A DNA stretch of 64,000 bases from Streptomyces humicola (GTDB taxonomy: Bacteria; Actinomycetota; Actinomycetes; Streptomycetales; Streptomycetaceae): NCBI RefSeq assembly GCF_024436035.1, contig NZ_JANFNG010000023.1, positions 1 through 64,000 of the forward strand, given 5' to 3'. Made by a program: the position numbers and the translations under genes. Below, one piece after another: positions 54,337-62,819 of this stretch (the stretch's first letter is position 1; every line of letters starts with the position of its first letter). The notes under the pieces were generated by a model that saw nothing but the letters and a program-made list of their open reading frames with translations, ran no database searches and was not told where the DNA came from.

Positions 54337-55140
54337 TCAGGCGCGGCGGAAGACCGGGGGCCGCTTCTCCGCGAAGGCTCTGGAGCCCTCCTTGGCGTCT
54401 GCCGTGTCGAAGACCGGCCAGCCGCGCTCCAGTTCGCGCTCCAGCCCCTCGGTCTCGGTCAGTTCGGCGGTCTCGTAGACGGACACCTTGACCGCCTCGA
54501 CCGCGAGCGGGCCGTTGGCGTTGACCAGCTCGGCGGTCTCCAGGGCCTTCGCCAGCGCCTGGCCGTCCGGGACGACATGCCCGATCAGGCCGATCCGCTC
54601 CGCCTCCGCCGCCGTGTACGGACGGCCGGTGAGCAGCATCTCCAGCGCATGGGTGCGCGGGATCTGCCGGGCGAGGCGCACGGTCGACCCGCCGATGGGG
54701 AAGAGCCCGCGCCGTACCTCGTACAGGCCGAAGACGGCGCTCTCGGCCGCGATGCGGATGTCGGTGCCCTGCAGCATCTCGGTGCCGCCCGCGACGCAGT
54801 GCCCCTCGACGGCCGCGATCACCGGTTTGCGCGGGCGGTGGTGGCGCAGCATCGCCTTCCAGTGCAGATCCGGGTCGGCCTTGAGGCGGTCGCGGTGGGG
54901 GTCGCCGTCGAGGCGTCCTCCTCCGGCGAGAGCCTTGAGGTCCATCCCGGCGCAGAAGGTGCCGCCCGCCCCGGTGAGGACGACGGAGCGTATGGAGTCG
55001 TCCTCGTCCGCCTCGGTCCAGCCGTCGTACAGTCCCACCAGCATGGGCAGCGACAGGGCGTTCTTGGCCTCCGGCCGGTTGAGGGTCAGTACGAGCGTCG
55101 CGCCCACGCGCTCCACGGTGAGGTGTTCGGTGCCGCCCAT
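54337..55140 (-). CDS. Enoyl-CoA hydratase/isomerase family protein (crotonase)
   Basis: A 267-aa crotonase. The oxyanion-hole regions GTFCAGMDLKAL and EGHCVAGGTEMLQGTDIRIA are conserved; the length is standard. In sterol side-chain degradation an EchA19-type hydratase follows FadD19, which is the gene type found divergently here. It is first in a four-gene minus-strand operon with the double DUF35 and thiolase-fold genes. Its promoter region carries a KstR-like site and the CTGAC palindrome. Confidence 0.92.
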   Translation of the reverse strand: MGGTEHLTVERVGATLVLTLNRPEAKNALSLPMLVGLYDGWTEADEDDSIRSVVLTGAGGTFCAGMDLKALAGGGRLDGDPHRDRLKADPDLHWKAMLRHHRPRKPVIAAVEGHCVAGGTEMLQGTDIRIAAESAVFGLYEVRRGLFPIGGSTVRLARQIPRTHALEMLLTGRPYTAAEAERIGLIGHVVPDGQALAKALETAELVNANGPLAVEAVKVSVYETAELTETEGLERELERGWPVFDTADAKEGSRAFAEKRPPVFRRA

Positions 55141-55175
55141 CGCGCCTCGTCTCCTCCGGTCGGGCCGTCCAGACC

Positions 55176-55189
55176 TAGAACAGGTTGCA
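55176..55189. promoter_or_regulatory. KstR-like site TAGAACAGGTTGCA
   Basis: This 14-mer fits the KstR consensus TnnAACnnGTTnnA at all eight fixed positions, and its left arm (CTAGAAC) is a perfect half-site. It lies between the divergent crotonase and acyl-CoA synthetase genes. KstR governs sterol catabolism in mycobacteria and rhodococci; no kstR gene is in this window. Confidence 0.45.
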
Positions 55190-55216
55190 GTAGGCGCAGG
55201 TCAAGTTCAATAGTTT

Positions 55217-55233
55217 TCTGACTATGAGTCAGA
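55217..55233. promoter_or_regulatory. Palindrome TCTGACT-ATG-AGTCAGA
   Basis: Perfect 7-bp arms with a 3-nt spacer. The CTGAC...GTCAG core has the same spacing as the palindromes at 8358-8372 and 61875-61889. It is placed to control both the crotonase operon and the acyl-CoA synthetase. Confidence 0.7.
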
Positions 55234-55333
55234 TTGGCTCGCTGGTGGCTCTTCCCACCTCGCGCGCCGGGGGTTCTAATGGCCGCCACGCGGAGGCGGG
55301 CCGGAACCACGAGCGCAGGGGAGCTGATGAGCT

Positions 55334-56965
55334 GTGGAATACAACCTTGCCGACCTCTTCGAGTCGATCGTCGACACGGTTCCGGACCGTGAGGCGCTGG
55401 TCCACATCGACCACCCCGGCACGGGCACGGAGCGCCGGCTCACCTACGCGGAGCTCGACGCGGCCGCCAACCGCATCGCCCACCACCTGGCGGCGAACGG
55501 CATCCGTTCGGGCGACCATGTCGGCCTGCACCTCTACAACTGCGTCGAATACCTGCAGACCGCGCTCGCCTGTCTGAAGATCCGCGCCGTCCCGGTCAAC
55601 GTCAACTACCGCTATGTGCAAGACGAACTGGTGTACCTCTACCGCGACGCGGAGCTCGTCGCCCTCGTCTACGACGCGGAGTTCAGCGAACGCGTCGCCG
55701 CCGCGGCACCGCAGGCACCGACGCTGCGCCATCTGCTGCGCGTCGGCGCGCCGCCGCCCGGGGGCGCCGCGCCCGCGCCGGCTCCCGTCGACTTCGCGGA
55801 CGCCGCGGCGTCGGCGTCCGACGAGCGCGACTTCGGGCCGCGCTCGCCCGACGACCAGATCGTCATCTACACGGGTGGGACCACCGGCATGCCGAAGGGG
55901 GTGATGTGGCGGGCCGAGGACCTGTTCTTCTCCGGTCTCGGCGGCGGCGCGCCGACCGGCGAGCCGGTCAAGCGCCCCGAGGAGCTCGCCGAACGCGTCG
56001 CGGCGGGCGGTGAGGGCATCGTCTTCTTCCCCACCGCGCCGCTGATGCACGGCACCTCCATGCTCACCGCGTTCATCGGCTTCTTCTTCGGCCAGAAGGT
56101 CGTCCTGCACTGCAAGTACGTCCCGGAGGAGGTGCTGCGCACCGTCGAGCGCGAGCGCGTGACCAGCATCTCGCTCGTCGGCGACGCAATGCTGCGGCCG
56201 CTCGCGGACGCGCTGGCAGGCGCGTTGAAGGGCGTCGACTGCTCATCGTTGTTCTCGATCTCCAGCTCCGGCGCGGTCCTCTCGCAGACGGTGCGCGACC
56301 ACGTGCAGCAGCTGATCCCGAACGTGATGCTGCTCAACAACTTCGGCTCGTCCGAGTCCGGTTTCAACGGCACCGCGACGGACGACTCCGGACCCGGCAG
56401 GGGATTCCGCCTGCGGGTCAACTCCCGGACGGCGGTGGTCGATCCGGCGACATACGACCCGGTGGCGCCGGGCCAGGTGGGCCGGCTCGCCCAGCGCGGG
56501 CACGTACCGCTCGGCTACTACAACGACCCGAAGAAGACCGCTGAGACCTTCTTCCGCAGCGAGGACGGCGAGCGGTGGGTGCTGCTCGGCGACATGGCGA
56601 CCGTGGACGCCGACGGCATCGTCACCGTGCTCGGCCGCGGCTCGCAGTGCATCAACACCGGCGGCGAGAAGGTCTATCCGGAGGAGGTCGAGGAGGCGCT
56701 CAAGGCCCACCCTGACGTGTACGACGCACTGGTCGCCGGCGTCCCCGACGACACCTGGGGCAACCGTGTCGCCGCCGTCGTCCAGCCGCGCGACGGGGCC
56801 GAGCCGCCCACCCTGGAACAGATACAGGCGCACTGCCGCACCAGGCTCGCCGGATACAAGATCCCGCGCACCCTGGTGGTCACCGAGCACATCCAGCGCT
56901 CGCCGAGCGGCAAGGCGGACTACCGCTGGGCGCGGGCCGTCGCCTCCGGAACGCTGCGGGCCTGA
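55334..56965 (+). CDS. Acyl-CoA synthetase (FadD19-like)
   Basis: A 543-aa adenylate-forming enzyme. The P-loop-like IYTGGTTGMPKGVMW and the C-terminal SGKADYRW lysine region are clear. The N-terminus (NLADLFESIVDTVPDREALV) resembles FadD19, which activates C24/C27 sterol side-chain acids, more than short-chain ligases. GTG 55334 has GGGGAG about 10 nt upstream. It is divergent from the crotonase/DUF35/thiolase-fold operon. The end overlaps the convergent ABC permease gene by 46 bp. Confidence 0.9.
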   Translation: MEYNLADLFESIVDTVPDREALVHIDHPGTGTERRLTYAELDAAANRIAHHLAANGIRSGDHVGLHLYNCVEYLQTALACLKIRAVPVNVNYRYVQDELVYLYRDAELVALVYDAEFSERVAAAAPQAPTLRHLLRVGAPPPGGAAPAPAPVDFADAAASASDERDFGPRSPDDQIVIYTGGTTGMPKGVMWRAEDLFFSGLGGGAPTGEPVKRPEELAERVAAGGEGIVFFPTAPLMHGTSMLTAFIGFFFGQKVVLHCKYVPEEVLRTVERERVTSISLVGDAMLRPLADALAGALKGVDCSSLFSISSSGAVLSQTVRDHVQQLIPNVMLLNNFGSSESGFNGTATDDSGPGRGFRLRVNSRTAVVDPATYDPVAPGQVGRLAQRGHVPLGYYNDPKKTAETFFRSEDGERWVLLGDMATVDADGIVTVLGRGSQCINTGGEKVYPEEVEEALKAHPDVYDALVAGVPDDTWGNRVAAVVQPRDGAEPPTLEQIQAHCRTRLAGYKIPRTLVVTEHIQRSPSGKADYRWARAVASGTLRA

Positions 56966-57732
56966 GCCGGTGCCGGCGCCATCGGGTATCTGCTTCTCGT
57001 CCGCAGGTGGAGCACGGTCAGACCGACCAGCGCCGTGCCGGCGAGCCAGGCCGCGGCGAGTGCGGTGTACGGCCACGGGGTGTGCCGGGTGAACCCCGCG
57101 CCCACGGCGGACTGCATGGGCCCGTAGGCCGGGAAGTAGCGCAGCACGCTCTTGTCCGCTGCCGGATTGCCCATCGGGTTCTGGATGGTGGTGTCGACGA
57201 GACTGGTCATGACGATCACGAACATCCCCTCCAACTGGCCGGGAAGGGCGACCGCGACGAGGATCCCGAGCCCGCCGTAGGCGAAGGCCGCGGCGAGCAG
57301 GCTGAGGCCGAGCGGCAGCAACTGCTCCGGCGTCCAGAACATCCTCACCAGCGCGGTGGTGTAGGCGGTGGTGAGGAAGGCGACGACGGTGAGCATGGTG
57401 AGCTTGGCGGCCAGCAGCGACCTGGCCGGGAACCCGCAGTGGATCAGGCGGCGTTCGAAGGGCGCGCAGCGGCGGGCCGCGGAAAACATCATGAACCCGA
57501 CGATCAGGGTGACCGCGTTGAGGGCTCCGGTGAGCAGCGACAGATGCTGCCCGTCGACGCCGAGCGTCCGATCGCCCGCGCGGTAGTGGAAGGCGACCGC
57601 CGTATGCGGGACGACCCAGTCCATCAGCGCCACCCAGAGCGGCACGAAGGCGGCGACGAGAGTGAGAGCGAAGCGGTTGCCGGCCTGCTCGGCGAGCGCG
57701 TACCGGGTGGCCAGCCGGTAGGGGCGCATCAC
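56920..57732 (-). CDS. ABC-2 type permease
   Basis: A 270-aa membrane protein with about six predicted helices, the layout of ABC-2 exporter permeases. It overlaps the ATPase gene by 4 bp, so the two form an exporter; substrate unknown. The last 46 bp overlap the convergent acyl-CoA synthetase gene. It lies at the end of the minus-strand operon that starts at the flavoprotein gene 60724-61830. Confidence 0.85.
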   Translation of the reverse strand: MMRPYRLATRYALAEQAGNRFALTLVAAFVPLWVALMDWVVPHTAVAFHYRAGDRTLGVDGQHLSLLTGALNAVTLIVGFMMFSAARRCAPFERRLIHCGFPARSLLAAKLTMLTVVAFLTTAYTTALVRMFWTPEQLLPLGLSLLAAAFAYGGLGILVAVALPGQLEGMFVIVMTSLVDTTIQNPMGNPAADKSVLRYFPAYGPMQSAVGAGFTRHTPWPYTALAAAWLAGTALVGLTVLHLRTRSRYPMAPAPAQARSVPEATARAQR

Positions 57733-58373
57733 CGGGCGAGCTCCCGCCGGGAGCTGGGCGCCTCGGGCTCCGCCTCGTGCAGCGTCCCGTCGGCGAGGTG
57801 GTGGATCCGGTCGAGGCGGCTACGGTCGAAGACCAGGTGCGAGACGACGAGGACGGCGGTGCCCTGAGCACGCAACTCGTCGGCGAGCCGCCAGAACCGC
57901 AGGTAGGTCTCCCAGTCGAAGCCCTGGTACGGCTCGTCGAGGAGCAGCAGACCGGGGTTGTGCATCAGGGCGAGCACGAGATGGAGTTTCTGCCGGGTTC
58001 CTCCGCTGAGGGTCCGCACGCGTGAGCCGAGCCGGTCGGTGAAGGCGAACCGGTCGAGGAGCGCCAGGGCGCGGTCGAGGCCGGGGAGCCGGTAGGCGAG
58101 CTGGAAGTAGCGCAGGTGCTGGTCGACGGTGAGGGAGGGATTGAGCACGGGTTGCTGCGAGCAGTAGCCGAGCGTGGCTCGACGGACCACGGATCCGCCG
58201 TCGGGGCGCTGACGACCCGCGAGGATCCGCAGCAGCGTGGACTTGCCCGCGCCGTTCTCACCCACCACTCCCACCAGGCTCCCGGCCTCGACGTCGAAGC
58301 GCACTCCGCGCAGCACCTGCCGTCCCCGGTACGAGGCCCGCAGCTCGTGGGCGGTCAGAACGGTGTCGCCCAC
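57729..58373 (-). CDS. ABC transporter ATP-binding protein
   Basis: A 214-aa ABC ATPase. Walker A GENGAGKSTLL (residues ~38-48), signature LSGGTRQKL and Walker B LLLLDEPYQGFDW are complete. It pairs with the downstream permease (4-bp overlap), and its start overlaps the methyltransferase stop by 19 bp, showing close coupling in the same operon. Confidence 0.93.
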   Translation of the reverse strand: MGDTVLTAHELRASYRGRQVLRGVRFDVEAGSLVGVVGENGAGKSTLLRILAGRQRPDGGSVVRRATLGYCSQQPVLNPSLTVDQHLRYFQLAYRLPGLDRALALLDRFAFTDRLGSRVRTLSGGTRQKLHLVLALMHNPGLLLLDEPYQGFDWETYLRFWRLADELRAQGTAVLVVSHLVFDRSRLDRIHHLADGTLHEAEPEAPSSRRELAR

Positions 58374-59095
58374 GCGGTACCCGCCTTCTCGGCCTCGGGT
58401 GACTGCGCCGGCACGGCGGGCCGCGCGGGTTTGCGATACCGGGCGCGGATGTTCTGCGGCCCGCGGCGTACGGACTGCGCTTCGAACAGCGCCGCGGCGA
58501 TCGCCTCGGTGGCGATGCGGCGCCGCCCCCGCATCACCGGCCGCCAGAGGAAGAGCACGAGGTGGCCTCCGGGCCGCAGCACCCGGTGGGCCTCGCCCAG
58601 CGCGCCCGGCGGATCGGGCATCTCCTCCAGGCTGTAGCCGTAGAAGAGCACGTCCACGCTCTCGTCCGCGAGCGGCAGCCGCTGCCCGTCGCCGCCCAGC
58701 GGCGCGACGCGCGCGGCGGGACGGCCGCGCAGCCGCCGGCGCACCGCCTTGGGTACGCCCGCGGGTTCGGGGTCGAGGGCGACCAGCAGCCCGCCGCGGC
58801 CCAAGTGGCGGGCGAGGCGGGCGGTGTAGAAGGCGCCGCCGCTGCCGACCTCGACGCAGCGGGTGCCCGGCGCGACCGGCACCCAGCGCACATCACGCCG
58901 TACCAGGTCCCACCCGAGCAGTGCACGCGGCAGCGGATGGCTGATCAGCGCATACAGGGCCGCGGGGGTCCGCCACCGGCGGCGGCCGCGCTTCTGCACG
59001 GGCCGCGGCCGCCGGGACGGCGGTTGGAGCAGTCCCGCACCGAGAATGCCGAGGAGGATGCTCAGGGGGCGGCGGAGGCGCATGGCGGGGCTCAC
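58355..59095 (-). CDS. Class I SAM-dependent methyltransferase
   Basis: A 246-aa methyltransferase. SAM motif I is seen as CVEVGSGGAFYTARLA, followed by VDVLFYGYSLEEMPDP and VLRPGGHLVLFLW. A hydrophobic N-terminal segment (LSILLGILGAGLL) may touch the membrane. Start GTG 59095 or ATG 59083; neither has a clear Shine-Dalgarno. It sits between an acyl-CoA synthetase and an ABC exporter. Substrate unknown. Confidence 0.85.
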   Translation of the reverse strand: MSPAMRLRRPLSILLGILGAGLLQPPSRRPRPVQKRGRRRWRTPAALYALISHPLPRALLGWDLVRRDVRWVPVAPGTRCVEVGSGGAFYTARLARHLGRGGLLVALDPEPAGVPKAVRRRLRGRPAARVAPLGGDGQRLPLADESVDVLFYGYSLEEMPDPPGALGEAHRVLRPGGHLVLFLWRPVMRGRRRIATEAIAAALFEAQSVRRGPQNIRARYRKPARPAVPAQSPEAEKAGTAWATPF

Positions 59096-59158
59096 ACCCA
59101 GTCAATCGAGGCCGATCCCGTGGGGACACCCAAAGTCACCCGATCGGCGGCCAGGATT

Positions 59159-60727
59159 TCACACTGCGCTGTCGTGCCCCTCCCAGTACGGTGCGCGCAG
59201 CCGCCGCTTGTACAACTTGCCGTTGGGGTCGCGCGGCATCTCGGCGATGAAGTCGACGGACTTGGGGCGCTTGTAGCCGGCGAGCCGTGCCTCGCAGTGC
59301 GCCAGGATCGCGTCGGCGAGCTGCGGGCCCGGCTCGTGGCCGGGCGCCGGTTCGACGACGGCCTTGACCTCCTCGCCCCAGTCGTCGTGCGGGATGCCGA
59401 AGGCGGCGGCGTCGGCGACGGCCGGGTGGGTGAGAAGCACCGATTCGATCTCGGCCGGGTAGATGTTGACCCCGCCGGAGATGATCATGTCGATCTTGCG
59501 GTCGCGCAGGAAGAGGTAGCCGTCCTCGTCGAGAAGGCCGAGGTCGCCGACGGTGAAGAAGTCGCCGATGCGGTTCTTCCTGGTCTTGGTCTCGTCCTTG
59601 TGATAGCTGAAGCCGCCGGTGTTCATCTTCATGTAGACGGTGCCGAGCTCTCCCGGAGGAAGCCTGTTCCCGTCGTCGTCGAAGATCGCGATTTCGCTGA
59701 TCGGCCAGGCCCTGCCGACCGTGCCCGGCTTCTTCAGCCAGTCGGCCGCCGGGGCGAAGGTGCCCCCGCCCTCGCTCGCCGCGTAGTACTCCTCGACACA
59801 GCTCCCCCACCACTGCAGCATCGCCCGTTTGACGTGCTCGGGGCAGGGGGCCGCGCCGTGGATGGCGTGCCGCATCGAGGAGACGTCGTAGCGCGCCTTC
59901 ACCTCCTCGGGGAGGGCGAGGAGGCGGTGGAACTGGGTCGGGACCATGTGGGTGTGGGTGCATGCGTATCGGTCGATGAGCCGCAGCATCTCCTCGGGCG
60001 TCCACTTGTCCATGAGCACCACTGGGTGCCCGATGTGCAGCGCCGCACCGGCGAACTGGAGCACGGCGGTGTGGTAAAGGGGCGAGCAGACGAGGTGGAC
60101 GTTGCCGTCGAACGGCTTGATGCCGAAGATCCCGAGGAAGCCGCCGAGGTAGGTCTCCTCCGGGAGTTTGCCCGAAAGGGGACGGCGGATGCCGCGCGGC
60201 CTGCCCGTCGTGCCCGAGGTGTAGTTCATCACCCCACCGCTGGTGCGGCCCTCCGGCGGCGCAGCCGGCTGTCCCTGCGACAGCCCCGCATAGGGCGCGA
60301 ATCCGTCGATCGTCCCGACGGCGCGGCGGGCGTCCGCGGGCAGCCCGGCCTCGTCCGCCGCGGCGCGCGCCTGGTCCGCGTACCGCTCGTGGGCGATGAG
60401 GACCTTGGCACCCGAGTCCGAGACGATCCAGGCGATCTCAGGGCCGACGAGATGGTGGTTGACCGGGACGAGATAGAAACCGGCCTGGAAGGCGGCGAGA
60501 TAGGCGGTGAAGAACTCCACACCGTTGGGGAGGACGACCGCGAAGGCGTCCCCGGTGCGCAGCCCTGCGGCGCGCAGGCCGTGCACGAGCCGGTTGGCGG
60601 CGGCGTGCAGGCGGCCCGCGGACCACTCCTCGCCGTCCGGAGCGGCGAGCACGATCCGTTCCGGGTCCTGTGCGGCCTGCGCCCAGAAGCCGTTCGATGG
60701 TTGCGACGCCTCGGGGTGCAACGTCAT
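59159..60727 (-). CDS. Acyl-CoA synthetase
   Basis: A 522-aa ANL enzyme. MNYTSGTTGRPRGIRRP is the ATP loop, YYAASEGGG the A5-type motif and GDLGLLDEDGYLFLRDR the A7-A8 region; the C-terminal GKLYKRRL lysine completes the active site. ATG 60727 has GGAGG 5 nt upstream and overlaps the flavoprotein stop by 4 bp. It probably activates a carboxylate handled by the surrounding beta-oxidation-like genes. Confidence 0.9.
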   Translation of the reverse strand: MTLHPEASQPSNGFWAQAAQDPERIVLAAPDGEEWSAGRLHAAANRLVHGLRAAGLRTGDAFAVVLPNGVEFFTAYLAAFQAGFYLVPVNHHLVGPEIAWIVSDSGAKVLIAHERYADQARAAADEAGLPADARRAVGTIDGFAPYAGLSQGQPAAPPEGRTSGGVMNYTSGTTGRPRGIRRPLSGKLPEETYLGGFLGIFGIKPFDGNVHLVCSPLYHTAVLQFAGAALHIGHPVVLMDKWTPEEMLRLIDRYACTHTHMVPTQFHRLLALPEEVKARYDVSSMRHAIHGAAPCPEHVKRAMLQWWGSCVEEYYAASEGGGTFAPAADWLKKPGTVGRAWPISEIAIFDDDGNRLPPGELGTVYMKMNTGGFSYHKDETKTRKNRIGDFFTVGDLGLLDEDGYLFLRDRKIDMIISGGVNIYPAEIESVLLTHPAVADAAAFGIPHDDWGEEVKAVVEPAPGHEPGPQLADAILAHCEARLAGYKRPKSVDFIAEMPRDPNGKLYKRRLRAPYWEGHDSAV

Positions 60728-61830
60728 ACGGACCTCCCTGCGATGCGGTTGATGCGGGCGATGGTGCGCTCGAAGCCGCGCGTGAGGTCGTCGACGACGG
60801 CCTGGACGCTGCGTTCTTCGGTCATCCGGCCGACGATCTGGCCTACGGGCGTGCCGAGCAGCGGCTCCACCTCGTACTTCTGGATCCGCGAGACCGCATC
60901 GGCGACCAACAGCCCCTGCAGGGGCATCGGCAGCGGGTCGGGCCCGGACGGGTCGTCCCACGCGTCGGTCCATTCGGTGCGCAACTGGCGCGCGGGTTTG
61001 CCGGTGAGGGCGCGTGAGCGGACGGTGTCGCCGGATCCCGCGGTGAGCAGTTTGCGGGTGAGGGCGGAGGAATGCAGTTCGGCCTCGGTGGTGGTGAGCC
61101 AGACCGAGCCGAGCCAGACGCCCTGTGCGCCCAACGCGAGGCCCGCGGCGACCTGTTCGCCGGAGCCGATGCCGCCGGCGGCGAGCACGGGGAGCGGGTC
61201 GACGGCGGCGACGATCTCGGGGGTGAGCACCATGGTGGTGATCTCGCCGGTGTGACCGCCGGCTTCATATCCCTGGGCGACGACGATGTCGATCCCGGCG
61301 TCCTGGTGGTGCTTGGCGTGGCGGGCGCTGCCGGCGAGCGCTGCGACGAGGATGCCGTGGTCGTGGGCGCGCCGGATGACGTCGGCCGGTGGTGAACCGA
61401 GGGCGTTGGCGAGGAGTTTGATGGGGTAGTCGAAGGCCACATCGAGCTGGGAGCGGGCGACCTGCTCCATCCATCCGGTGATGCGCCAGTCGGCCCGGTC
61501 GTCGGGGGCGAGCTCCGGTACGCCGTGTTTGGCGAGGGTCTCCTGGACGAACGCCCGGTGTCCTTCGGGGATCATCGCCTCGATGTCGGTGACGCTCACC
61601 CCGTCGACCTTCTTGGCGGGCATCACCACGTCGAGGCCGTAGGGCCGCCCGTCGGTGTGTGCGTCCAACCAGTCCAGATCGCACGCGAGTTCGTCGGCGG
61701 CGCCGTAGCGGACGGCGCCGAGTACCCCGAGGCCGCCCGCGCGGCTGATCGCCGCGGCGACGGCGGGGAACGGCGTGAAGCCGAAGATGGCGTGGTCCAG
61801 TCCCAGGCGTGTGCTCAGCTCCGTCCTCAT
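60724..61830 (-). CDS. Nitronate monooxygenase-family flavoprotein
   Basis: A 368-aa FMN-binding barrel protein of the NPD/nitronate monooxygenase family. VAQGYEAGGHTGEI and PVLAAGGIGSGEQVAAGLALGAQGVWLGS are the FMN-site blocks. In mycobacteria a relative (IpdC) takes part in sterol ring C/D degradation, so denitrification of nitroalkanes should not be assumed. It is first in the operon with the acyl-CoA synthetase, methyltransferase and ABC pair, and its promoter has the CTGACG palindrome. Confidence 0.9.
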   Translation of the reverse strand: MRTELSTRLGLDHAIFGFTPFPAVAAAISRAGGLGVLGAVRYGAADELACDLDWLDAHTDGRPYGLDVVMPAKKVDGVSVTDIEAMIPEGHRAFVQETLAKHGVPELAPDDRADWRITGWMEQVARSQLDVAFDYPIKLLANALGSPPADVIRRAHDHGILVAALAGSARHAKHHQDAGIDIVVAQGYEAGGHTGEITTMVLTPEIVAAVDPLPVLAAGGIGSGEQVAAGLALGAQGVWLGSVWLTTTEAELHSSALTRKLLTAGSGDTVRSRALTGKPARQLRTEWTDAWDDPSGPDPLPMPLQGLLVADAVSRIQKYEVEPLLGTPVGQIVGRMTEERSVQAVVDDLTRGFERTIARINRIAGRSV

Positions 61831-61874
61831 GAGGGGCAGGATGCCGTACGCCGCATGCGAGGGGAAGAGATTTT

Positions 61875-61889
61875 CTGACGAATCGTCAG
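61875..61889. promoter_or_regulatory. Palindromic operator CTGACG-N3-CGTCAG
   Basis: Perfect 6-bp arms around AAT, 44 nt before the flavoprotein start and overlapping the stop codon of the DUF2236 gene. Sequence and flanks match the site at 8358-8372. Confidence 0.7.
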
Positions 61890-62752
61890 TTCGGTTCGGG
61901 TCCGCCCGCGGTCGCCGCCTTGCTCAGCCGGTACGCCGAGGGGTGGCTCCCGGGGCCGAGCCTGCCGACGGCCTTGAGAATGTGACCCGGCGGCAACTGC
62001 CAGCGCAGCGCGGCCGGGACGGCGCGCAGCGCGGAGCCGGTCAGGCGCAGCCGCCGGGTGACGGTCGCCTCCGCGGGGGCCCGTCGTCCGTAGAGCTCGT
62101 GTGCGAACGCCGGGAGCGCGGCGTAGGCGAGCCGGCTCGCCCGGCGCCAGACGACCTCGCGCGCCGGCACCACCAACGGCGAGACGGGCGGGGCCTGCAG
62201 GAAGGCGAAGACCTGGTAGGCCTCGGTGGTGGCGGCGAGATCGGGCAGCGTCTTGTCGAAGTAGGTGGCGAGGGAGGCGGTGTCGCCCGGTACGTCGCTC
62301 GGGTCGAGGCCGACGAGACGAGCGGACTCACGCTGCTCGTCGACGTAGGCGTCGGCCTGGGCGTCGGTGAGCGGAAAGCCGGAGCGCCGGGCTGTCTGGA
62401 GATAGGAGTCGATCTCGGCGCAGTGCACCCACAGCAACAGCTCGGGGGCGTCGACCGGATAGCGCTCGCCGTCCGGGTCCGCGGCGCTGAGCCTGCGGTG
62501 GATCGAGCGCACCTTGGCCGCAGCCGCTTCCGCCTCCAGCGTCGTGCCGTAGGTGATGGTGCCGACGAAGTCGGCGGTGCGCAACAGCCGCCCCCAGGGG
62601 TCCCTTCTGAAGTCGGAATTCTGCACGACACCGCGCACCGCACGCGGGTGCAGCGCCTGCAGGTAGAGGGCGCGCACCCCGGCGATCCACATCATCGGAT
62701 CGCCGTGCAGCTGCCAGGTCACCGAGCCGGGGCCGAAGAGTCCGGGATCCAC
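61886..62752 (-). CDS. DUF2236 oxygenase-like protein (Lcp/MpaB family)
   Basis: A 288-aa protein of the DUF2236 family, which includes latex-clearing protein. The N-terminal ALYLQALHPRAV motif is typical; the family binds b-type haem and may oxidise lipids or isoprenoids. No signal peptide. It lies 67 bp after the acyl-CoA dehydrogenase gene on the same strand; a direct repeat CCCCTCGGCGA (62789 and 62802) lies between. Confidence 0.88.
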   Translation of the reverse strand: MDPGLFGPGSVTWQLHGDPMMWIAGVRALYLQALHPRAVRGVVQNSDFRRDPWGRLLRTADFVGTITYGTTLEAEAAAAKVRSIHRRLSAADPDGERYPVDAPELLLWVHCAEIDSYLQTARRSGFPLTDAQADAYVDEQRESARLVGLDPSDVPGDTASLATYFDKTLPDLAATTEAYQVFAFLQAPPVSPLVVPAREVVWRRASRLAYAALPAFAHELYGRRAPAEATVTRRLRLTGSALRAVPAALRWQLPPGHILKAVGRLGPGSHPSAYRLSKAATAGGPEPN

Positions 62753-62819
62753 GCCGTCAGGCTATCGGTGGTCGGCGACCCTCGTATCCCCCTCGGCGAA
62801 ACCCCTCGGCGAGAATCGG

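Noticed and set aside
60724-61830. Nitroalkane detoxification role from the family name
   Set aside because: The family is broad, and the operon of acyl-CoA genes points to lipid or sterol catabolism instead.
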